Shown in pieces: positions 16,534-25,694 of a stretch of 64,000 nt of DNA; the stretch's first letter is position 1; the number at the start of each line of letters is the position of its first letter. The notes beneath the pieces were generated by a model, which saw nothing but the letters and a program-made list of their open reading frames with translations, searched no databases and was not told where the DNA came from. The position numbers and the translations under genes are program-made. The stretch is taken from NCBI GenBank assembly GCA_019635735.1, contig JAHBYX010000005.1:248001-312000 (forward strand). The letters are read 5' to 3'. This stretch comes from Mesorhizobium sp. GTDB taxonomy: Bacteria; Pseudomonadota; Alphaproteobacteria; Rhizobiales; Rhizobiaceae.

Positions 16534-17184
16534 GTGCGCAGCCACAGATTCTCTCCTGCCATGTTCGACCGTCTTCGGGTGGCCTGCACCGGTTTCGAAC
16601 GAGAGCAGATCGATTGCGCCCGTGGCCTGACCCGCGCCGCAGTGGGAATCGTCGTCGTAGACATGGAGGACGAAACGGACGAAGCGGGATTTCTGCTCAC
16701 GCTGCGGGCTGCGTCGCTGCGCGCTCATGCCGGTCAATACGCTCTGCCCGGCGGCCGGATCGACGCGGGCGAAACCGCGGTCGACACGGTGATCCGCGAG
16801 TGTTTCGAGGAACTCGGCCTTGTCCTCTCGCACGACGATGTCGTGGGCGTTCTGGACGACTATGCGACCCTGTCCGGCTACGCGATCACCCCGGTCGTCG
16901 TCGCGATGACGGCGACACAGGCAATCGCTGCCAACCCGCACGAGGTCGCCGGCGTCTATCGCATAGCGTTGCGTGCGATCACGCGCGACGGCGCCGCCAG
17001 ATTTCGCGCGAACCCCGACAGCGGAGGCCCGATCCTCAGTCTCGCCCTCGCGGAGGACGTCAGTGGCGACTACGACGTCATCCACGCGCCGACCGCGGCG
17101 ATCCTGTTCCAGTTTGCGGAATTGCTATCCGGCCGAACGACCCGGGTGTCCGGCTTCGGGCAGCCTGCTTTTGCTCGGAAATGA
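16534..17184 (+). CDS. Nudix hydrolase (CoA pyrophosphatase-like)
   Basis: A 216-residue Nudix protein. The box is canonical: G74-x5-E80 and RECFEELGL from residue 88, preceded by HAGQYALPGGRIDAGE as in NudL/CoA diphosphatases. These enzymes split CoA or acyl-CoA to acyl-phosphopantetheine and 3',5'-ADP, in line with keeping CoA pools balanced when many CoA esters build up. The GTG at 16534 is one base after the VOC stop; ATG at 16561 is an alternative start. The stop overlaps the start region of the next gene. Confidence 0.88.
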   Translation: MRSHRFSPAMFDRLRVACTGFEREQIDCARGLTRAAVGIVVVDMEDETDEAGFLLTLRAASLRAHAGQYALPGGRIDAGETAVDTVIRECFEELGLVLSHDDVVGVLDDYATLSGYAITPVVVAMTATQAIAANPHEVAGVYRIALRAITRDGAARFRANPDSGGPILSLALAEDVSGDYDVIHAPTAAILFQFAELLSGRTTRVSGFGQPAFARK

Positions 17185-17198
17185 TGGAGAATGCTTCG

Positions 17199-18317
17199 AT
17201 GAAGGGACCTCTGGCGGGGGTAAGGATCGTTGAACTCGCGGGCCAGGGGCCCGCACCGTTCGCCTGTGCGTTGCTGGCCGACTTCGGCGCGGATGTCGTC
17301 GTGATCGATCGCCCACCTTCGTCCGGCTGGAAGCTCGACATTCCCCGCCGTTACGATTTCTACATGCGCAACAAGCGCTCCGTTGCCCTGGATCTGAAGA
17401 CCGCCGATGGCCTCGCCACCGTCAAGGCGATGATCGCCAGGGCTGACGTGTTCGTAGAGGGCTTCCGTCCCGGCGTCGTCGAGCGTCTGGGTCTCGGCCC
17501 GGATGTCTGCCGCCGGCTTAATCCACGCCTCGTCTACGGTCGAATGACCGGCTGGGGCCAAGACGGTCCGATGGCGCGGGAGGCGGGCCACGACATCAAC
17601 TATCTTGCCATGACCGGCGCACTACAGGCGCTCGGCCAAGAGGGCGCCGTGCCGCCGCCACCCCTGAACCTCGTCGCCGACCTCGGCGGCGGAGGCATGT
17701 TCCTCGTCGTCGGTATTCTCATGGCGCTCTATTCGGCGCGTGAAGCTGGCGAGGGACAGGTCGTCGATTGCGCCATGCTCGATGGCGTCGCTCAACTGAT
17801 GTCAGCCTTCCAGGCCTTTCGCCAGCAAGGGACCTGGACGACGAAACGCCAGGATAACATCGTCGATGGCGGCGCCCCCTTCTATGGCGCCTACCGCACC
17901 AGTGACGGCCTCTACGTCTCCGTCGGCGCCATCGAACCGCAGTTCTATGCCGCACTCGTGGCCGGGCTCGGGCTCACTTTGGGCGAGCTGCCCGCGCAGC
18001 ATGATCGAGAGCATTGGCCGACGATGCGGCGGCGCTTTGCCGAGATCTTCGCGACGAAGACGCGCGACGAGTGGGTTGAGGCGATGCGCGGCAAGGACGC
18101 CTGCCTCTCTCCGGTGTTGACGATCGACGAGGCGTGGACTGATGCTCAGATGATTGCCCGCGAAACCTTTGTTCAGCTGGACGGGTTGAACTACCCCTCA
18201 CCCGCGCCGCGCTTATCGAAAACGCCTGGCGCGCACCGCAGCCGCGCACCGGAGCCCGGCGCGGACAACGAGGCGGTCCTTGCACAATGGGACGTTACTC
18301 ACGGAGCTGAAGAATGA
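17199..18317 (+). CDS. CoA transferase family III, alpha-methylacyl-CoA racemase-like
   Basis: A 372-residue family III (CaiB/BaiF) protein. Residues GHDINYLAMTG (catalytic His131) and NLVADLGGGG (catalytic Asp161) match alpha-methylacyl-CoA racemase (AMACR) rather than true CoA transferases. AMACR inverts the 2-methyl centre so that an S-specific acyl-CoA dehydrogenase can act, and the next gene is such a dehydrogenase, overlapping by four bases. Start 17199 has GGAGA eight bases upstream; in-frame ATGs at 17181 and 17184 are alternatives. Confidence 0.88.
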   Translation: MKGPLAGVRIVELAGQGPAPFACALLADFGADVVVIDRPPSSGWKLDIPRRYDFYMRNKRSVALDLKTADGLATVKAMIARADVFVEGFRPGVVERLGLGPDVCRRLNPRLVYGRMTGWGQDGPMAREAGHDINYLAMTGALQALGQEGAVPPPPLNLVADLGGGGMFLVVGILMALYSAREAGEGQVVDCAMLDGVAQLMSAFQAFRQQGTWTTKRQDNIVDGGAPFYGAYRTSDGLYVSVGAIEPQFYAALVAGLGLTLGELPAQHDREHWPTMRRRFAEIFATKTRDEWVEAMRGKDACLSPVLTIDEAWTDAQMIARETFVQLDGLNYPSPAPRLSKTPGAHRSRAPEPGADNEAVLAQWDVTHGAEE

Positions 18318-19459
18318 TCTTCTCGGAAGACCAACTTGCGCTGAAGGCGGTCGCGGACCGCTTCGCGCGCGAGGTTCTGTTGCCCGGCTACCAGAAGCGC
18401 GAGCAGCGGCCCTTCGACCGCGATCTCGCGCGGGAGATGGGCTCGCTCGGCTTCGTCGGCACGGATCTTCCCGAAAGCCTGGGAGGTCTGGGCCAGACCT
18501 CGATCACGACCGGTCTCGTCGCCGAGGCGCTCGCATATGGCGACTTCAACATGGCTGCCCTTCCAGTGAACGTCTCCCTCAATGCAGCCGTGCTCATGCA
18601 GCATGCAACCCGGGAGATCACGGAGGAATGGGTTCCAAAGATGATCGCCGGCGAGAAGATCATGGCGATCTGTCTTACAGAGCCGCGCGGCGGATCGGAT
18701 GCCGCGCGCATCGAGCTCAAGGCACGGCGGCGCGGCAGCGATTATGTGATCTCGGGCGAGAAGACGTCGATCACCTTCGCCGACTGCGCTGACGTTTTCC
18801 TTGTCTTCGCCCGCACCGGATCGACTGACGAAGGCGCGCGCGGCGTCTCGGCCTTCTTCATTCCGGAGGGCACGCCGGGCATCTCCCGGTCGAAGTTCAA
18901 CGATATCGGACATCGTTGCGTCGGCCGCGGCTCGCTCTTCTTTGAAGATGTCGTCCTGCCTGAGGCTTGTCGGCTCGGGCCGGAGGGGAGCGGATTTACG
19001 CAGGTCATGCACGGCTTCGACTATTCGCGGGCGCTGATCGCACTCGAATGCGTCGGGACTGCGAAGGCTTCCCTCGACGAAGCGTGGGCCTATTCGAAGG
19101 ATCGCCAAGCTTTCGGACGACCGATCGGGCAGTTCCAGGGCGTGAGCTTTCCCCTTGCCGAGGGCGAGTCGATCATCGAGGCCGTGCGCCAACTCGCGTA
19201 CCACACGTTGCAGCTTCGTGAGGCCGGCCTCCCGCATACAGCCGAGGCGGCGATGTGCAAATGGATGGGGCCGAAGCATGCAATGGACGTCATCCACAGC
19301 TGCCTGCTGACCATGGGCCACTACGGCTATACGTTCGACCTGCCGCACCAGCAGCGGATGCGCGACGTGATGGGCCTTCAGATCGGCGACGGTACCGCGG
19401 GCGTGATGAAACAGGTCATCGCACGGCAGAAGATCGGGCGGGCGGCGGTACCATACTGA
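18314..19459 (+). CDS. Acyl-CoA dehydrogenase, cyclohexanecarboxyl-CoA dehydrogenase (AliB)-like
   Basis: A 381-residue acyl-CoA dehydrogenase. Motifs: ICLTEPRGGSDAARI for FAD and substrate, HGFDYSRALIALE in helix G, where Asp replaces the Glu of most families, and QIGDGTAGVMKQVIA at the end. This combination resembles cyclohexanecarboxyl-CoA dehydrogenases (AliB). It shares FDY(S/T)RAL with the gene at 48726-49871. It likely introduces a 1,2 double bond into a cyclic or alpha-branched acyl-CoA made accessible by the upstream racemase. Last gene of the operon. Confidence 0.9.
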   Translation: MIFSEDQLALKAVADRFAREVLLPGYQKREQRPFDRDLAREMGSLGFVGTDLPESLGGLGQTSITTGLVAEALAYGDFNMAALPVNVSLNAAVLMQHATREITEEWVPKMIAGEKIMAICLTEPRGGSDAARIELKARRRGSDYVISGEKTSITFADCADVFLVFARTGSTDEGARGVSAFFIPEGTPGISRSKFNDIGHRCVGRGSLFFEDVVLPEACRLGPEGSGFTQVMHGFDYSRALIALECVGTAKASLDEAWAYSKDRQAFGRPIGQFQGVSFPLAEGESIIEAVRQLAYHTLQLREAGLPHTAEAAMCKWMGPKHAMDVIHSCLLTMGHYGYTFDLPHQQRMRDVMGLQIGDGTAGVMKQVIARQKIGRAAVPY

Positions 19460-19548
19460 TACCGGCTGCGCCGCCCGTTCCAGGCAAGGCTGTTCACGGC
19501 TGAACAAGTAATACGCTAACGCATTTTGTGTTTGCGTAAATTAAAAGA

Positions 19549-19561
19549 TACGCTACAGTAC
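19549..19561 (+). promoter_or_regulatory. Shared promoter element upstream of livK (copy 1)
   Basis: TACGCT-ACAG-TAC, 89 bp before the livK start. The same AT-rich gap (19460-19650) also has TACGC at 19512 and inverted GCGTA at 19534, spaced as overlapping inverted repeats. These are candidate operator sites for the transporter. Confidence 0.35.
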
Positions 19562-19650
19562 GATGAGCTCAAAGCCGCGGCCTACGGAAAACGACGAGGA
19601 GGTCGGTCCGGCGAGGCTTGAAATCGTATTGGTGAAACGGAGGAAACACC

Positions 19651-20841
19651 ATGGCATTCGGAAATTTCCGCAGCATCCTATTCAGCGGCGTCGCGCTCGC
19701 TGCGCTCGCATCTCCCGCCGCCGCAGACATCAAGATCGGGCTCTTGACCGACCTGTCAGGTGCGACATCGGCCTTGACCGGAAAGGCATCTCAGCGCGCC
19801 GCCGAGATGGCGATCGCCGACTTCGGCGGTGAGATCAACGGCGAAAAGATCACCCTCATGGTCGCCGACCACCTCGCCAAGCCGGACGTCGGGTTGGGAA
19901 TTGCCCGCGAGTGGGTCGATCGCGAAAATGTCAACGTTTTCCTTTCGGTCGACAACTCCGCCGTTGCTCTGGCGGTCAGCGACCTGATCAAGGACAAGGA
20001 CGTGGCCATGTTCCACGGGGGGTCGAGCAGCAAGCTTATCAACGAGAACTGCGGGCCGAACCAGGTCATGATGCTGCTCGACACCACTGCGTTGTCGCGC
20101 GCGATCACAATCCCCCAGATCAAGGCCGGCAGCGATAAGTGGTATTTCATCGCAGTCGACTACGCGCTTGGCCAGGATCTGATGGCCAAGGGTTCCGCCG
20201 CCGTGAAAAACGCAGGCGGCGAGGTAGTGGGGACGGCACTTCATTCGCCTCAGGCGACCGATTTCTCGGCCTTCCTTCTGGAGGCGCAGTCCAAAGGAGC
20301 AAAGACCATCGGCCTGGCAACGTTCGGCACGTGGCAGAACGCGATCGCCAAGCAGGCGCAGGAGTTCGGCGTCACGGCCAAGCTGTCGCCCTACTATCTC
20401 GGCGATACCGACATTCATTCGACCGGCCTCGAGACGCTGCAGAACATCAGTGGCGCTATTCAGTTCTACTGGGACATGAACGACAAGACGCGCGCGTTTT
20501 CGACGAAGTTCCAGGAAGGCTACAACCGACCGCCGACCTTCACGAACGCCTATGCCTACGAGTTCACCCATCACTACCTGACCGGCGTCAAGGCAACCGG
20601 CAGCAAGGATGCCAAGACCGTGGTGCAGTGGATGCGCGACAACCCGATGCCGCTGATCAACGGCGACACCGCGACAATCCGCGAAGACGGCTACACGCTG
20701 CGTGACGTCTACACGTATCAGACCAAGAAGCCTGCGGACAGCAAGGGCGAATGGGACTATCTGGAGATAACCGGCAAGGTTGCCGCCGCCGATATCGCGA
20801 CGCCGTTGTCCGATAGCACCTGCCCGCTGGTCAAGAAGTGA
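19651..20841 (+). CDS. livK: ABC transporter substrate-binding protein (Liv-type)
   Basis: A 396-residue periplasmic binding protein of the type I leucine/isoleucine/valine family (Peripla_BP_6). A signal peptide covers residues 1-25 (ALASPAAA-DIK), then IKIGLLTDLSGATSALTGK as in aromatic- and amide-binding members. It ends in a Cys-containing tail (DSTCPLVKK). In alphaproteobacteria such proteins often bind aromatic or alicyclic acids rather than amino acids, which would suit this locus. It is the first gene of livKGFHM. Confidence 0.92.
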   Translation: MAFGNFRSILFSGVALAALASPAAADIKIGLLTDLSGATSALTGKASQRAAEMAIADFGGEINGEKITLMVADHLAKPDVGLGIAREWVDRENVNVFLSVDNSAVALAVSDLIKDKDVAMFHGGSSSKLINENCGPNQVMMLLDTTALSRAITIPQIKAGSDKWYFIAVDYALGQDLMAKGSAAVKNAGGEVVGTALHSPQATDFSAFLLEAQSKGAKTIGLATFGTWQNAIAKQAQEFGVTAKLSPYYLGDTDIHSTGLETLQNISGAIQFYWDMNDKTRAFSTKFQEGYNRPPTFTNAYAYEFTHHYLTGVKATGSKDAKTVVQWMRDNPMPLINGDTATIREDGYTLRDVYTYQTKKPADSKGEWDYLEITGKVAAADIATPLSDSTCPLVKK

Positions 20842-20851
20842 TGTAAGGGTT

Positions 20852-20876
20852 CGGGGAGGGGTTATGCCCCTCTCCG
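20852..20876 (+). terminator. Hairpin between livK and livG
   Basis: CGGGGAGGGG and CCCCTCTCCG can form a 10-bp stem (one G-U pair) around TTATG, 11 bp after the livK stop. No T-run follows, so it is more likely an mRNA-protecting or attenuating hairpin that lets livK be made in excess over the membrane genes, a common pattern in binding-protein operons. Confidence 0.5.
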
Positions 20877-20937
20877 GACGCAATTGCCGATCCGTTTTAC
20901 CGGAAAGGCGCATTGCCTTAAACCGGAGAGAGACAGC

Positions 20938-21690
20938 TTGGCGAATGCGGTACTCACAGTCCGGGGCATAGTCAGGAGCTTCGGTGCCTTCAGGGCGGTC
21001 GACGAAGTCAACCTCGACATCATCGAAGGCGAGATCCATGCGCTCATCGGTCCCAACGGCGCCGGGAAGACGACATTCTTCAATCTGCTCACCGGCAGCC
21101 TGCCGCTGACAGAGGGAGAGATCCGCCTGCGAGGCGAGGTAATCTCCGGTCTCCCGATGGACGAGATCGCGCGGCGCGGCATCGTGCGTTCCTACCAGAT
21201 CTCTTCCATCTTTCCCGACTTCACCGCGCTGGCCAATGTCCGCTTCGCCCTGCAACGGAAGCGTGGTGCGAATTTCGACTTCTGGCGGTCGGAGCGGAGC
21301 CTGGAATCCCTTCACGGGCGAGCTCTTGAGCTTCTCGACGAGCTGGGCCTTGTCGAATGGGCCGACGTGCGTGCCGGCGATCTGCCCTATGGCCGCAAGC
21401 GGGCGCTGGAGATAGCGACCACGCTCGCTCTCGATCCGCAGATCCTGCTCCTGGACGAGCCCACCTCCGGCATGGGCCGCGAGGACATCGGCCGTGTGGT
21501 CGACCTGATCCGCAAGGTCTCGAAGGGTCGGACCGTGGTGATGGTCGAGCACAATCTCTCCGTGGTCGAGGGACTGTGCAACAACGTGACCGTGCTTGCC
21601 CGCGGGCGTGTCATCGCCTCGGGCAGCTACAAGGACGTCGCCAGCAACGAGAAGGTCGTGGAAGCCTATCTGGGAGCGGCGCATGCTTGA
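20938..21690 (+). CDS. livG: ABC transporter ATP-binding protein LivG
   Basis: A 250-residue ATPase: Walker A GPNGAGKTT at about residue 38, Walker B ILLLDEPTSGM, and H-loop VMVEHNL. The signature region reads LPYGRKRALEIA in place of LSGGQ, typical for some LivG proteins. The start is taken as TTG at 20938, seven bases after GGAGAG; no ATG gives a sensible N-terminus. The gene overlaps livF by eight bases. It powers uptake together with LivF. Confidence 0.92.
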   Translation: MANAVLTVRGIVRSFGAFRAVDEVNLDIIEGEIHALIGPNGAGKTTFFNLLTGSLPLTEGEIRLRGEVISGLPMDEIARRGIVRSYQISSIFPDFTALANVRFALQRKRGANFDFWRSERSLESLHGRALELLDELGLVEWADVRAGDLPYGRKRALEIATTLALDPQILLLDEPTSGMGREDIGRVVDLIRKVSKGRTVVMVEHNLSVVEGLCNNVTVLARGRVIASGSYKDVASNEKVVEAYLGAAHA

Positions 21691-22375
21691 GATCCGCGAG
21701 CTCCACGCCTGGTATGGCGAAAGCCACGTCCTCCATGGACTGAATATGGATGTGCCCGAAGGCAAGGTCGTGTCGCTGCTCGGCAGAAACGGCGCGGGGA
21801 AAACCACAACGATGCGCGCCATCATGGGCATGATGGGCAAGACCACCGGTGCAATCAGTTTCGGCGGCGTGAACCTGCTCAAGCTGCGCTCCGACCAGAT
21901 CGCGCGCAAGGGTATCGCTATCTGCCCGGAAGACCGCGGCATCTTCCCGTCGCTGACCGTCACCGAGAACCTGTTCCTTCCCCCGGTGATCGCCAAGGGC
22001 GGCATGGACCTGGACCGCATCTACGCGTTGTTCCCCAACATCAAGGAGCGCGGGTCCAGCCGTGGTACGCAATTGTCGGGCGGCGAGCAGCAGATGCTCG
22101 CTATCGCGCGCATCCTGCGCACCGGTGCCCGCACATTGCTGCTCGACGAGCCAACCGAGGGCTTGGCACCGGTGATCGTCAAGCAGATCGCCCGCACCAT
22201 CCGCGAGATCAAGGAACTCGGCTATACGATCATCCTGGTCGAGCAGAACGCGCACTTCGTCGAGGGCTTGGCCGACGTGCATTACCTGATGGAGAACGGG
22301 CAGATCATCGATCGGCTCGAAGGCGCTGAGTTCGCAGCCAATATCGGCCGCGTAGACAAGCTGCTGGCGGTGTAG
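21683..22375 (+). CDS. livF: ABC transporter ATP-binding protein LivF
   Basis: A 230-residue ATPase with Walker A GRNGAGKTT (residues 34-42), signature LSGGEQQMLAIARI, Walker B TLLLDEPTEGLAP and H-loop ILVEQNAHF. The short length and EQNA motif identify the LivF branch. It begins at ATG 21683 inside the end of livG and is followed by livH after nine bases. Confidence 0.94.
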   Translation: MLEIRELHAWYGESHVLHGLNMDVPEGKVVSLLGRNGAGKTTTMRAIMGMMGKTTGAISFGGVNLLKLRSDQIARKGIAICPEDRGIFPSLTVTENLFLPPVIAKGGMDLDRIYALFPNIKERGSSRGTQLSGGEQQMLAIARILRTGARTLLLDEPTEGLAPVIVKQIARTIREIKELGYTIILVEQNAHFVEGLADVHYLMENGQIIDRLEGAEFAANIGRVDKLLAV

Positions 22376-22384
22376 GGACCAGTC

Positions 22385-23254
22385 ATGGACGTCTACCTGA
22401 TCCTTTCGCAGATGACGCTCGGTCTCGTGAACGGGGTGTTCTACGCCATCCTGTCGCTCGGCCTCGCCATCATCTTTGGCCTGCTCGGCGTCATCAATTT
22501 CGCGCATGGCGTGTTCTTCATGCTGGGCGCCTTCATCGCATACGCGCTCGGGCAGTGGCTCGGCATCGGCTACTGGGGCGCCCTGATCATCGCGCCCCTG
22601 CTGATCGGCATGCTGGGTCTGGTGGTCGAAGTTACGTTCATCCGTCACCTCTACCGGCTCGACCATCTCTACGGCCTGCTGCTGACACTCGGCTTAGCGC
22701 TTTTCGTCGAGGGCTTCATCCGCATCGCATTCGGACCGCAGGGGCTGCCCTATTCCGTGCCGCCCAGCCTGAGGGGCGCCGTCAATCTCGGCTACATGAT
22801 GCTGCCGATGTATCGCGCCTGGGTCGTCGTCGCCGGCGTGGTGCTCTGCCTGGCAACCTGGCTCATCATCGAATGGACGCCGCTCGGCGCCAAATTGCGC
22901 GCAGCGACCGACAATCCCGTCCTCGTCCAGGCGTTCGGGATCAACGTGCCGGTGATGCTGACGCTGACCTATGGCGCTGGCGTTGCGCTGGCGGCGCTCG
23001 GCGGCGTCATGGCCGCGCCGATCCTCTCCGTCGATCCGTCGATGGGAACGAGCGTGATCATCGTCGTCTTCGCGGTGGTGGTGATCGGCGGCATGGGCTC
23101 GATCCTGGGCTCCATCGTCACCGGCCTTGGCCTCGGCCTGCTCGAGGGCCTGACCAAGGCGGTCTTCCCGCAGGCGTCCTCGACCGTCATCTTCGTGGCG
23201 ATGGTGATCATCCTGGTGGCGCGCCCGCGCGGTCTATTCGGCAAGGCGGCTTGA
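22385..23254 (+). CDS. livH: ABC transporter permease LivH
   Basis: A 289-residue membrane protein with eight or so hydrophobic segments. FGLLGVINFAHGVFFMLGAF and GALGGVMAAPILSVDPSMG-type stretches are LivH hallmarks. It forms the translocation channel with LivM. Two bases separate its stop from the livM start. Confidence 0.94.
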   Translation: MDVYLILSQMTLGLVNGVFYAILSLGLAIIFGLLGVINFAHGVFFMLGAFIAYALGQWLGIGYWGALIIAPLLIGMLGLVVEVTFIRHLYRLDHLYGLLLTLGLALFVEGFIRIAFGPQGLPYSVPPSLRGAVNLGYMMLPMYRAWVVVAGVVLCLATWLIIEWTPLGAKLRAATDNPVLVQAFGINVPVMLTLTYGAGVALAALGGVMAAPILSVDPSMGTSVIIVVFAVVVIGGMGSILGSIVTGLGLGLLEGLTKAVFPQASSTVIFVAMVIILVARPRGLFGKAA

Positions 23255-23256
23255 CC

Positions 23257-24246
23257 ATGGCTGGGACAGCATTCCTCAAGACAACGCGAACGGCCGGCGT
23301 CAGCCAGTCCCAGTTCCTCGGCTTCACCAAGGCGAGGGCCATTTTCTTCCTGCTCTTCGCGGCGTTAATCGCGGTCGGGCCGCAGTTCCTCTACCCGATC
23401 TTCCTGATCAAGGTGTACTGCTTCATTATCTTTGCCTGCGGCTACAACCTACTGCTCGGCTATACCGGACTGATGAGTTTCGGCCACGCCGCCTTCTTCG
23501 GCATGGGCGCCTATCTCTGCGGCTATGCGGCGACCCAGTGGGGCCTGCCCTTCGAACTCTCCGTGCTCGCAGGCACTGTCATCGCCGCCGCGATGGGTCT
23601 CGTCTTCGGCTGGATTGCGATCCGCCGCACCGGGCTCTACTTCGCGATGATCACCCTGGCGCTGGCACAGATGGTCTACTTCATCGCCATGCAGGCGCCG
23701 TTCACCGGCGGCGAGAACGGCATCCAGTCCATCCCGCGCGGGACTGTCCTGGGCTTCATAGACCTGTCGTCGAACACGACGCTCTACTGGGTCATCTCGG
23801 TCATCGTCCTAGCAGCCGTCGCCTTCTACAACCGGATCATCCATTCACCGTTCGGGCAGGTGCTACGCGCGGTGCGCAACAACCCGGAGCGGGCAAAGTC
23901 GCTCGGCTACAACGTCGACCGCTTCAAGCTCGCCGCCTTCACAATCTCGGCCGCGATGGCGGGCTTCGCTGCATCGCTGAAGACGATCACCTTCGGCATC
24001 GCCACCCTAACGGACGTTTCCTATGTCATCTCGACCGAGGTGGTGCTGATCAACCTTGTCGGCGGAATTGGCACGATCTTCGGCCCGGTGGTCGGCAGCT
24101 TCTTCATCCTGTCGCTGGAACACTTCCTGGCACCATACGGACCCTGGGTGCTTCTGATCCAGGGCATCGTCTTCACGGTCTTCGTACTGCTCTTCCGACA
24201 GGGTATCGTTGGCGAGCTGCAGAAGCGATTTCGCACCCATCTTTGA
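23257..24246 (+). CDS. livM: ABC transporter permease LivM
   Basis: A 329-residue permease with about nine hydrophobic segments. GYNLLLGYTGLMSFGHAAFF and LRAVRNNPERAKSLGYNV are the conserved LivM signatures, the latter being the coupling loop to the ATPases. It closes the livKGFHM operon; the MarR gene that follows is convergent after 51 bp. Confidence 0.94.
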   Translation: MAGTAFLKTTRTAGVSQSQFLGFTKARAIFFLLFAALIAVGPQFLYPIFLIKVYCFIIFACGYNLLLGYTGLMSFGHAAFFGMGAYLCGYAATQWGLPFELSVLAGTVIAAAMGLVFGWIAIRRTGLYFAMITLALAQMVYFIAMQAPFTGGENGIQSIPRGTVLGFIDLSSNTTLYWVISVIVLAAVAFYNRIIHSPFGQVLRAVRNNPERAKSLGYNVDRFKLAAFTISAAMAGFAASLKTITFGIATLTDVSYVISTEVVLINLVGGIGTIFGPVVGSFFILSLEHFLAPYGPWVLLIQGIVFTVFVLLFRQGIVGELQKRFRTHL

Positions 24247-24297
24247 ATACAGCCAGCGTCCCGGCTTGTTGGGATCGGGCCGACCGTCTGGCCGCCT

Positions 24298-24795
24298 TCA
24301 CGGGTCGAGATGCTCTCCGAGAGACGTCTTGTCGTCGCCGACCAGATTGCTCTTGATAAGGCCAAGCGTCGCGACGGCGACCTGGACGTTCTCGGCCGAA
24401 ATACCCGCAAGGATACGCCGGTTGAACTCCCGGCTATTGCGGCGCAGCGTGTCGAGTAATGCACGTCCCTGGGGCGTTAGCAGGACAAGCTTGATGCGAC
24501 GATCGTCGGGCGTCGGCCGCCGCTCGACGAAGCCGCCCGCCTCGAGCCGGTCGATCAGCGCGCCCAGCGCCACCTTGCCGACATCGAGTTCGTCGGCAAG
24601 CTCGGTCTGCGGCATGCCATCGCGCCGTGCCAAGAAGGCGAGCACCCACCATTGGGACCGCGTGATACCGGACGGCGCGAGCCAGCGGTCGAACAGCGTG
24701 CGCCTGAGCCTCGACACATCATGGATCAGGTAGCCGAAGCGCAGTTCGTCTTCCGCGCTTCGCCTTGGGGGCGGATTGGTCGTCGACTTGCTCAC
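24298..24795 (-). CDS. MarR family transcriptional regulator (copy 1)
   Basis: A 165-residue winged-helix regulator. The recognition region MPQTELADELDVGKVALGAL is at residues 61-80 and the wing at DDRRIKLVLLT. It is paralogous to the MarR at 32502-33026; both begin with a shared LIHDVSRLRR and ITRSQWWVLAF. MarR proteins in aromatic and alicyclic acid clusters (BadR, CouR) are repressors released by CoA thioesters. It is the second gene after an enoyl-CoA hydratase, overlapping it by four bases, so it probably controls that promoter. Confidence 0.92.
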   Translation of the reverse strand: MSKSTTNPPPRRSAEDELRFGYLIHDVSRLRRTLFDRWLAPSGITRSQWWVLAFLARRDGMPQTELADELDVGKVALGALIDRLEAGGFVERRPTPDDRRIKLVLLTPQGRALLDTLRRNSREFNRRILAGISAENVQVAVATLGLIKSNLVGDDKTSLGEHLDP

Positions 24796-25589
24796 CTGCC
24801 CTTGAACTCGGGCTTGCGGCGCTGGCTGAACGCCGTGAGGCCTTCACGGGCATCTTCCGAGGAAGCAAGTTCAGCAAGGGCTTGCGCCTCGGCCTCGAGC
24901 TGAGCCTCCAGCCCCTGATAGCGCGCTGACAACATCGTCCGCTTGATAGCACCATAGGCCAGGGTCGGGCCGGCAGCGAGCTTCGCAGCCATCTTCTCGG
25001 CCGATGCATTGAGTTCCGCAGCCGGCACGACGTAGTCGACCAGGCCGACATCCAGCGCATCCTTGGCCTCTAGCGCCTCCGAGAGCATCAGGAAGCGCTT
25101 GGCGCGCGAGAAGCCCATGCGGCTCGTGAGCGAAATCGTCGAGCCGGAATCGGCGCAGAAGCCGATCATCGAAAAGGCCGCATTGAACTTGACGCCCTCG
25201 GCCGCGAAAACCATGTCCGACATGGCCACCAGCGAGACCGCGCCGCCGGCCACGTCGCCATGCACAGCGCAGATGACCGGTGCATTCATGCGCTGGAAGC
25301 GGGTGATGGCCATGTGCACGTCGGCCGTCCACGACTTGACGATGCGCGACAGTTGCGAAAGGTCTTTCACGAAGGAGCGGATATCGCCGCCAACCGAGAA
25401 GAAGCGGCCGTCAGCCACTAGAAGAACCGCACGGACGTCATCGCGGCAGGAAAGCTCGACCGATAGGTCGCACATGTCGCGGCAGAAAGGGCCGTCGAAG
25501 GGATTCCCGCGTTCCGCTTGGGTGAGGCGCACGTGAGCGATGCCGCTCTCGATGCGGCACGTCAGGGTTTCCATCTTGAGTTCGGTCAT
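24792..25589 (-). CDS. Enoyl-CoA hydratase/isomerase family protein
   Basis: A 265-residue crotonase. RFFSVGGDIRSF and HGDVAGGAVSLVAMSD form the oxyanion hole; the active site reads MIGFCADSGSTISL, keeping the isomerase-type Asp but not the hydratase Glu. It resembles the crotonase at 7904-8692, also in that active-site pattern. It is transcribed with the MarR gene behind it and divergently from a thioesterase, an arrangement typical for a ligand-responsive catabolic unit. Confidence 0.9.
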   Translation of the reverse strand: MTELKMETLTCRIESGIAHVRLTQAERGNPFDGPFCRDMCDLSVELSCRDDVRAVLLVADGRFFSVGGDIRSFVKDLSQLSRIVKSWTADVHMAITRFQRMNAPVICAVHGDVAGGAVSLVAMSDMVFAAEGVKFNAAFSMIGFCADSGSTISLTSRMGFSRAKRFLMLSEALEAKDALDVGLVDYVVPAAELNASAEKMAAKLAAGPTLAYGAIKRTMLSARYQGLEAQLEAEAQALAELASSEDAREGLTAFSQRRKPEFKGR

Positions 25590-25624
25590 GCCGCACGCTC
25601 CTCCGAGATGATCTTTGTTTTGTT

Positions 25625-25637
25625 TAGTAACATACTA
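25625..25637. promoter_or_regulatory. Palindrome between crotonase and thioesterase genes
   Basis: TAGTA-ACA-TACTA is a perfect short palindrome, followed by TATGCT (25636-25641), part of the element shared with other promoters. It lies 36 bp from the crotonase start and suits a MarR operator. Confidence 0.45.
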
Positions 25638-25694
25638 TGCTCTAGCGCATCAAAAGCAAGTGGGGCTATGGTGCCAACGAAGCGGGGAGATCAA

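Noticed and set aside
19491..19506. Hairpin TGTTCA-CGGC-TGAACA after the racemase operon as a terminator
   Set aside because: The stem is only 6 bp and no T-run follows; I could not tell it from chance.
19756..22020. A 754-codon open frame on the minus strand across livK, livG and livF
   Set aside because: It is antisense to three clear transporter genes in GC-rich DNA, has no recognisable domain, and has a low-complexity residue mix typical of a shadow frame.
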